Source: Collinsella sp.
Lineage (GTDB): Bacteria > Actinomycetota > Coriobacteriia > Coriobacteriales > Coriobacteriaceae
Assembly: GCA_022720335.1 (NCBI GenBank)
Contig: JAIHVJ010000038.1
Span: forward strand, 1-12,103
Length of the DNA: 12,103 bases
Direction of reading: 5' to 3'
Under the pieces are notes generated by a model, which made no database searches, was not told the DNA's origin, and was given only the letters and a program-made list of their open reading frames with translations. This document shows, piece after piece, positions 7,565 through 12,103 of this stretch. Position 1 is the stretch's first letter. Every line of letters begins with the position of its first letter. A program made the translations under genes and the position numbers.

Positions 7565-9019
7565 CTATCGCACCCCCTTCAGCGGTCCCTCGACCAGCCA
7601 GGATCCGGCATCCTCCAACAGCACTTCGCTAGGGTCGCAGCCTAACTCGCGGGCAAGAATCGCCACCACACGGCTTTGGCAAAAGCCGCTTTGGCACCGA
7701 CCCATGCCGGCACGGCAGCGTCGCTTGACGCCCTCGACCGAAACCGCGCCCGGGCGGCGTCGAATCGCGGCCACAATCTCGGCCTCGGGCACTGTCTCGC
7801 AGCGGCAAACAATCTGTCCCCACGCGGGGTCGGACTTGATCAGCTCTTCCTTGCGCGCCAGCGGTGCGCGGTCAAAGTCGTCCGGCGCACGGCGAATCGG
7901 GTTCCAGTCCGCCCGCTCGTGCAGTTCCACGCCCGCCTCGCGCATCACGTGCTCCATGCGCTCGGCAATGGCCGGCGCGCTTGCCACACCCGGCGACTGT
8001 ATGCCCGCCGCCTGGAAAAGCCTCGACACCACGGCCGACTGCCCAATAAAGAAGTCGTTCGTTCCCTGAATGACCGGACGACCGCCGGCAAACGCGCGCA
8101 CCACACGGCGCGTATCCAGATCGGGCACCAGCTTGCGCGCGCCGCTCAGCAGCGCGTCGACATCGCTCGCATAGGTCTGCGTGTCGCCAGGCTCGCGCAC
8201 CGCGGCCGTCGCGGTAATCACAGTGTTGCCGTGTACGGTGCCCGTGACGATAACGCCCTTGGAAACCGGCGTGGGAACGGGATAGAGCGGCATGAGCACT
8301 CGCGGCTCCTTGTCCAGCACCACAATGTTGCCCTGGCGCCAGACCATCTGAAACTCCTCGGCGCCCGCCATATGCGAGATGTTGGCGGCTCCGTTGCCCG
8401 CGGCATTGATCAGGTAGCGGCAGCGCACGTTGCCAGCGGGGGTTGCCAGCGAAAAGTGCGCGCCGTCGCCCGAGCCAGCAACCTCAATCGCCTCCACCGG
8501 CGCAGACCGCATAAACGTCACCCCATTGGCCACGGCGTTCTCCAGCGCGGCGATGGCGACCTCAAACGGATCAACATAGCCGGTCGAGGGGCACCACAGC
8601 GCGCAAGCCGCCTGGGCACTCGCACGCGGCTCTAACTCGTGGATGTGGTCGGGTCCGACGATCGACAGCTCGGGCACACCGTTGGTAAGGCCATTGCTCC
8701 GCAGCTGCTCCAGATGCGCGCGGTCCTTGTCGTTAAAGCCCAATACCATCGATCCGGTGCGGCAGAACAGAAAGCCCAGCTCCTGCGCCCACGTACCGTA
8801 CAACTCGCAACCACGGGCATTGACCTGCGCCTTTACGGTTCCCGGCGCTGGATCGTAGCCGGCGTGCACCAGGCCTCCGTTGGCCTTCGACGCGCCCAGG
8901 GCGATGTCGTTGGCCGCCTCGACCACGCAAATGGACAGGTCAAATCGCGCGAGTTGCCGCGCGATGGCGCATCCGGTGATGCCCGCGCCTACGATCGCGA
9001 TATCAAACGTTTCTGTCAC
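7565..9019 (-). CDS. GlpA-like FAD-dependent dehydrogenase with C-terminal [2Fe-2S] (BFD-like) domain
   Basis: A 484-residue flavoprotein of the DAO superfamily. The N-terminus carries the dinucleotide fold IAIVGAGITGCAIA (glycines 11-16). It is followed by GASKANGGLVHAGYDPAPG at 42-60, the signature of anaerobic glycerol-3-phosphate dehydrogenase subunit A and of 2-hydroxyglutarate oxidases. The C-terminal 90 residues form a bacterioferritin-associated-ferredoxin-like domain: CRC at 405-407 and RAGMGRCQSGFC with Cys442 and Cys447, the four expected [2Fe-2S] ligands. E. coli GlpA has the same architecture. The start is GTG 9019 with GGAGG 4 nt upstream; no nearby in-frame ATG fits better. It is the first gene of a three-gene operon. 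Oxidation of glycerol-3-phosphate is the best guess, but the absence of glpK or glpF nearby leaves other 2-hydroxy acids open, so no symbol is assigned. Confidence 0.9.
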   Translation of the reverse strand: MTETFDIAIVGAGITGCAIARQLARFDLSICVVEAANDIALGASKANGGLVHAGYDPAPGTVKAQVNARGCELYGTWAQELGFLFCRTGSMVLGFNDKDRAHLEQLRSNGLTNGVPELSIVGPDHIHELEPRASAQAACALWCPSTGYVDPFEVAIAALENAVANGVTFMRSAPVEAIEVAGSGDGAHFSLATPAGNVRCRYLINAAGNGAANISHMAGAEEFQMVWRQGNIVVLDKEPRVLMPLYPVPTPVSKGVIVTGTVHGNTVITATAAVREPGDTQTYASDVDALLSGARKLVPDLDTRRVVRAFAGGRPVIQGTNDFFIGQSAVVSRLFQAAGIQSPGVASAPAIAERMEHVMREAGVELHERADWNPIRRAPDDFDRAPLARKEELIKSDPAWGQIVCRCETVPEAEIVAAIRRRPGAVSVEGVKRRCRAGMGRCQSGFCQSRVVAILARELGCDPSEVLLEDAGSWLVEGPLKGVR

Positions 9020-9036
9020 AGTGCCTCCCAGACGAG

Positions 9037-9051
9037 TTGACAGGCTGTCAA
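9037..9051. promoter_or_regulatory. Perfect palindrome upstream of the redox operon, candidate operator
   Basis: TTGACAGGCTGTCAA is a perfect 7+1+7 dyad centred 25 bp upstream of the GTG start. Three bases further upstream lies a second dyad, AGACC-N7-GGTCT (9054-9070). The position, within the leader or promoter of the operon, suits a repressor site. On the minus strand the first half reads TTGACA, but no good -10 box sits 17 bp downstream, so it was not called a -35. No regulator gene is in the window. Confidence 0.45.
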
Positions 9052-9209
9052 TAAGACCATCCTACGGTCTGCGCACCCCCAGCGCGGCGGCAATGCGGCG
9101 AACAGCCCCGCAGCATCCGCCAACGGCAGCCGAGGGGAGAGCCAGCGAGGATCTCGTCCTTGCCAGACCACGGGCACCGCCACCTAGGTTCGCGGTCGAT
9201 GCCGTTGCC

Positions 9210-9629
9210 TGTTACAGATTGAGACGTTTGGCGGGCGGGTTCACCTTTTGTCTCGATCTGTAACAGGTAGACCCGTTTTTGGTGAGCAACTGTTACAGAT
9301 CGAGACATTGGGATTGGACGTTTCCCTTTGTCTAAATCTGTAACAGTAAGACGGGTTTTTGGACCCTAGATGTTACAGATTTAGATGAACGGTCGGGACG
9401 GTTTTCGTTTGTCTCGTTCTGTAACAGTAAGGTGTGGATTTGGGTCCTAGATGTTACGGATCGAGATGTTTGACGGGCGGGTTTACCGTTTGTCTCGATC
9501 TGTAACAGGTAGACCCGGTTTTGCCGAGTTGTTGTTACAGATTGAGACATTGGCCCGGCGGTCCGACCGTTCATCTTCATCTGTAACAGTAAGAAAGGTT
9601 TTAGGACTCCACCTGTTACAGATTGAGAT
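9210..9629. repeat. 81-bp tandem array of alternating 16-bp inverted arms
   Basis: Eleven arms alternate in orientation. Six read like TGTTACAGATYGAGAC, starting at 9210, 9291, 9371, 9452, 9533 and 9614. Five read like GTCTCGATCTGTAACA, starting at 9250, 9330, 9411, 9492 and 9573. The period is 81, 80, 81, 81, 81 bp. The spacer from each reverse arm to the next forward arm is exactly 25 nt in all five cases; the spacer from forward to reverse arm is 24, 23, 24, 24, 24 nt. Spacers resemble each other: 9226-9249 and 9468-9491 differ at only a few bases. Each arm contains a quasi-palindrome CTGTWACAG. The array fills most of the divergent region between the redox operon and the zinc-ribbon gene. 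The rest of that region, 9071-9208, is GC-rich and shows nothing recognisable. The layout resembles a bacterial interspersed mosaic element (alternating REPs) or a cluster of protein-binding sites. Confidence 0.9.
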
Positions 9630-9729
9630 GTTTGTGTCCGCACCGTCCCCGCTTACAGCCGTGGTCCCACATAAACAAACCCCGTGGTAAACTTGACCGG
9701 ACTGTAAATATTCCGAAAGGTACACCCCA

Positions 9730-10161
9730 ATGTCCAAGTACATCTCTGAGCTTATGTCGCCGCAGCTTATGGGCGTCATCTATGCCTTCGTGGGCTTTAT
9801 CATCGCCCTGTATGTGCTGTCGGTCGTCTATGTGTTCATCGACGCTCGCCGCCGCGGCGCCAGCGCCTACGTGGCATGGGGCATCATCGCCCTTATCCCG
9901 TTTGTGGGCCTCATCGCCTACCTGGTCCTGCGCCCGCACTCCTACGCGGCCGACCGCGAGGAGCAGGAGCTGGACATGGCCCTGCGCGAGCGCCAGCTTG
10001 CCCAGTACGGCACCTGCCCGCAGTGCGGCGCGCCCATCGAGAAGGACTTTGTGGTCTGCCCCGTGTGCGACACCCAGGTTCGCAACGTGTGCCCCAGCTG
10101 CCATCGCCCGCTCGATGCGCACTGGAAGGTCTGCCCTTACTGCCGAACTCGCATCCAGTAA
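9730..10161 (+). CDS. Membrane protein with two helices and a C-terminal double zinc ribbon
   Basis: A 143-residue protein of unknown function. Two hydrophobic helices, about 14-37 and 47-67, are joined by a short basic loop (DARRRG). The second, WGIIALIPFVGLIAYLVL, resembles the PLDc_N/phospholipase-D N-terminal-like membrane module. A charged, probably helical linker (70-92) leads to two treble-Cys ribbons: C96xxC99 with C110xxC113, and C121xxC124 with C135xxC138, matching the double zinc ribbon (DZR) pattern. With a short N-terminus and a basic loop between the helices, both termini would face the same side. The side is not certain, but zinc ribbons are usually cytoplasmic. GAAAGG lies 9 nt before ATG 9730. 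It is monocistronic, bounded by the repeat array upstream and a terminator downstream. It may be a membrane-tethered adaptor, but no partner is visible. Confidence 0.85.
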   Translation: MSKYISELMSPQLMGVIYAFVGFIIALYVLSVVYVFIDARRRGASAYVAWGIIALIPFVGLIAYLVLRPHSYAADREEQELDMALRERQLAQYGTCPQCGAPIEKDFVVCPVCDTQVRNVCPSCHRPLDAHWKVCPYCRTRIQ

Positions 10162-10251
10162 CGCATCCATCGCCGGACCGGCCGCAAGCCACGGGCACCG
10201 CGCATTCCGCGCACGCGCCCACGCCCACACGATGAAGCATGCGTAGAAAAT

Positions 10252-10289
10252 CGCCCGCCGTGCCATTAAGGTGCGGCGGGCGCTTGTAT
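10252..10289 (+). terminator. Intrinsic terminator after the zinc-ribbon gene
   Basis: CGCCCGCCGTGCC (10252-10264) pairs with GGTGCGGCGGGCG (10270-10282) over 13 bp, including two G-U wobbles, around an ATTAA loop. The downstream plus-strand tail CTTGTAT is only moderately U-rich. On the minus strand the tail ATTTTCT would also serve, so it may act in both directions. It ends where the putative thrS -35 box begins. Confidence 0.7.
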
Positions 10290-10311
10290 ACCAAGGCAAC
10301 CTGCCTATAAT
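10284..10311 (+). promoter_or_regulatory. Putative thrS promoter
   Basis: A consensus -10 box TATAAT (10306-10311) sits 16 bp after TTGTAT (10284-10289), a weak -35. Transcription would begin near 10318, giving a leader of about 64 nt with AGGAG at 10366-10370. A 10-bp dyad, TGATGCAAGT (10311-10320) and ACTTGCATCA (10346-10355), overlaps the predicted start point, so it would act on DNA rather than as an RNA hairpin. The leader is too short for a T-box. Confidence 0.55.
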
Positions 10312-10381
10312 GATGCAAGTCAAAAACGCCGAGCGCATCGCACGCACTTGCATCAGGCATCCGAGAGGAGAAAACATACCC

Positions 10382-12103
<1,722 letters not shown>

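Noticed and set aside
7676..8635. 319-codon plus-strand open frame
   Set aside because: It is antisense to the GlpA-like gene and is Arg/His/Ala-rich with no motif; a shadow frame.
9210..9629. CRISPR array
   Set aside because: The arms alternate in orientation, are only 16 bp, and the spacers resemble each other. There are no cas genes and no directly oriented repeats with unique spacers.
9685..9693. Extended -10 promoter TGGTAAACT before the zinc-ribbon gene
   Set aside because: The match is modest and no credible -35 lies at the right distance; too weak to list as a feature.
10312..10381. T-box or other tRNA-sensing leader before thrS
   Set aside because: The segment between the TATAAT box and the start codon is about 70 nt and lacks a T-box core or antiterminator/terminator pair.

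Overview
The window is GC-rich, densely coded bacterial chromosome. The gene set is valS followed by folC, an M24 peptidase, a GlpA-like redox operon with a DUF1667 protein, and a ThrS that has almost no TGS domain. Together with strong Shine-Dalgarno sites and many palindromic intergenic repeats, this suggests an anaerobic gut actinobacterium of the Coriobacteriia, perhaps Collinsella-like. The taxonomic call is inference from style and gene content; no marker gene was compared.

Layout. Positions 2-2563 (+) hold most of valS, cut at the left edge just upstream of its HIGH motif. After a 231-bp gap with a large nested hairpin comes folC (2795-4153, +). FolC converges on an M24 aminopeptidase gene (4480-5568, -). 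The 326-bp gap between them holds a long inverted-repeat element, a terminator for the minus-strand gene and a second hairpin. A related hairpin (5683-5745) lies on the other side of the peptidase gene. Next is a tight minus-strand operon transcribed from 9019 down to 5794: a GlpA-like FAD/[2Fe-2S] dehydrogenase, an FAD/NAD(P) oxidoreductase and a small cysteine-motif DUF1667 protein, spaced by 1 and 3 nt. The 710-bp divergent region 9020-9729 holds a perfect 15-bp palindrome just upstream of the operon start and an array of eleven alternating 16-bp arms with a period of about 81 bp (9210-9629). On the plus strand follow a two-helix membrane protein with a double zinc ribbon (9730-10161), a terminator, a promoter and thrS (10382 to the right edge, incomplete).

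How the genes work together. valS and thrS are translation housekeeping genes and folC makes folylpolyglutamates. The three minus-strand redox genes look like one complex or electron-transfer unit that oxidises glycerol-3-phosphate or a similar 2-hydroxy substrate and passes electrons through flavins and Fe-S centres. The substrate is not proven, because no glycerol kinase or facilitator gene is in view.

The most unusual signal is non-coding. Several structured palindromic repeats fill the gaps, above all the 81-bp array at 9210-9629. Its arms alternate in orientation, and the 25-nt spacer inside each best-paired hairpin never changes length.
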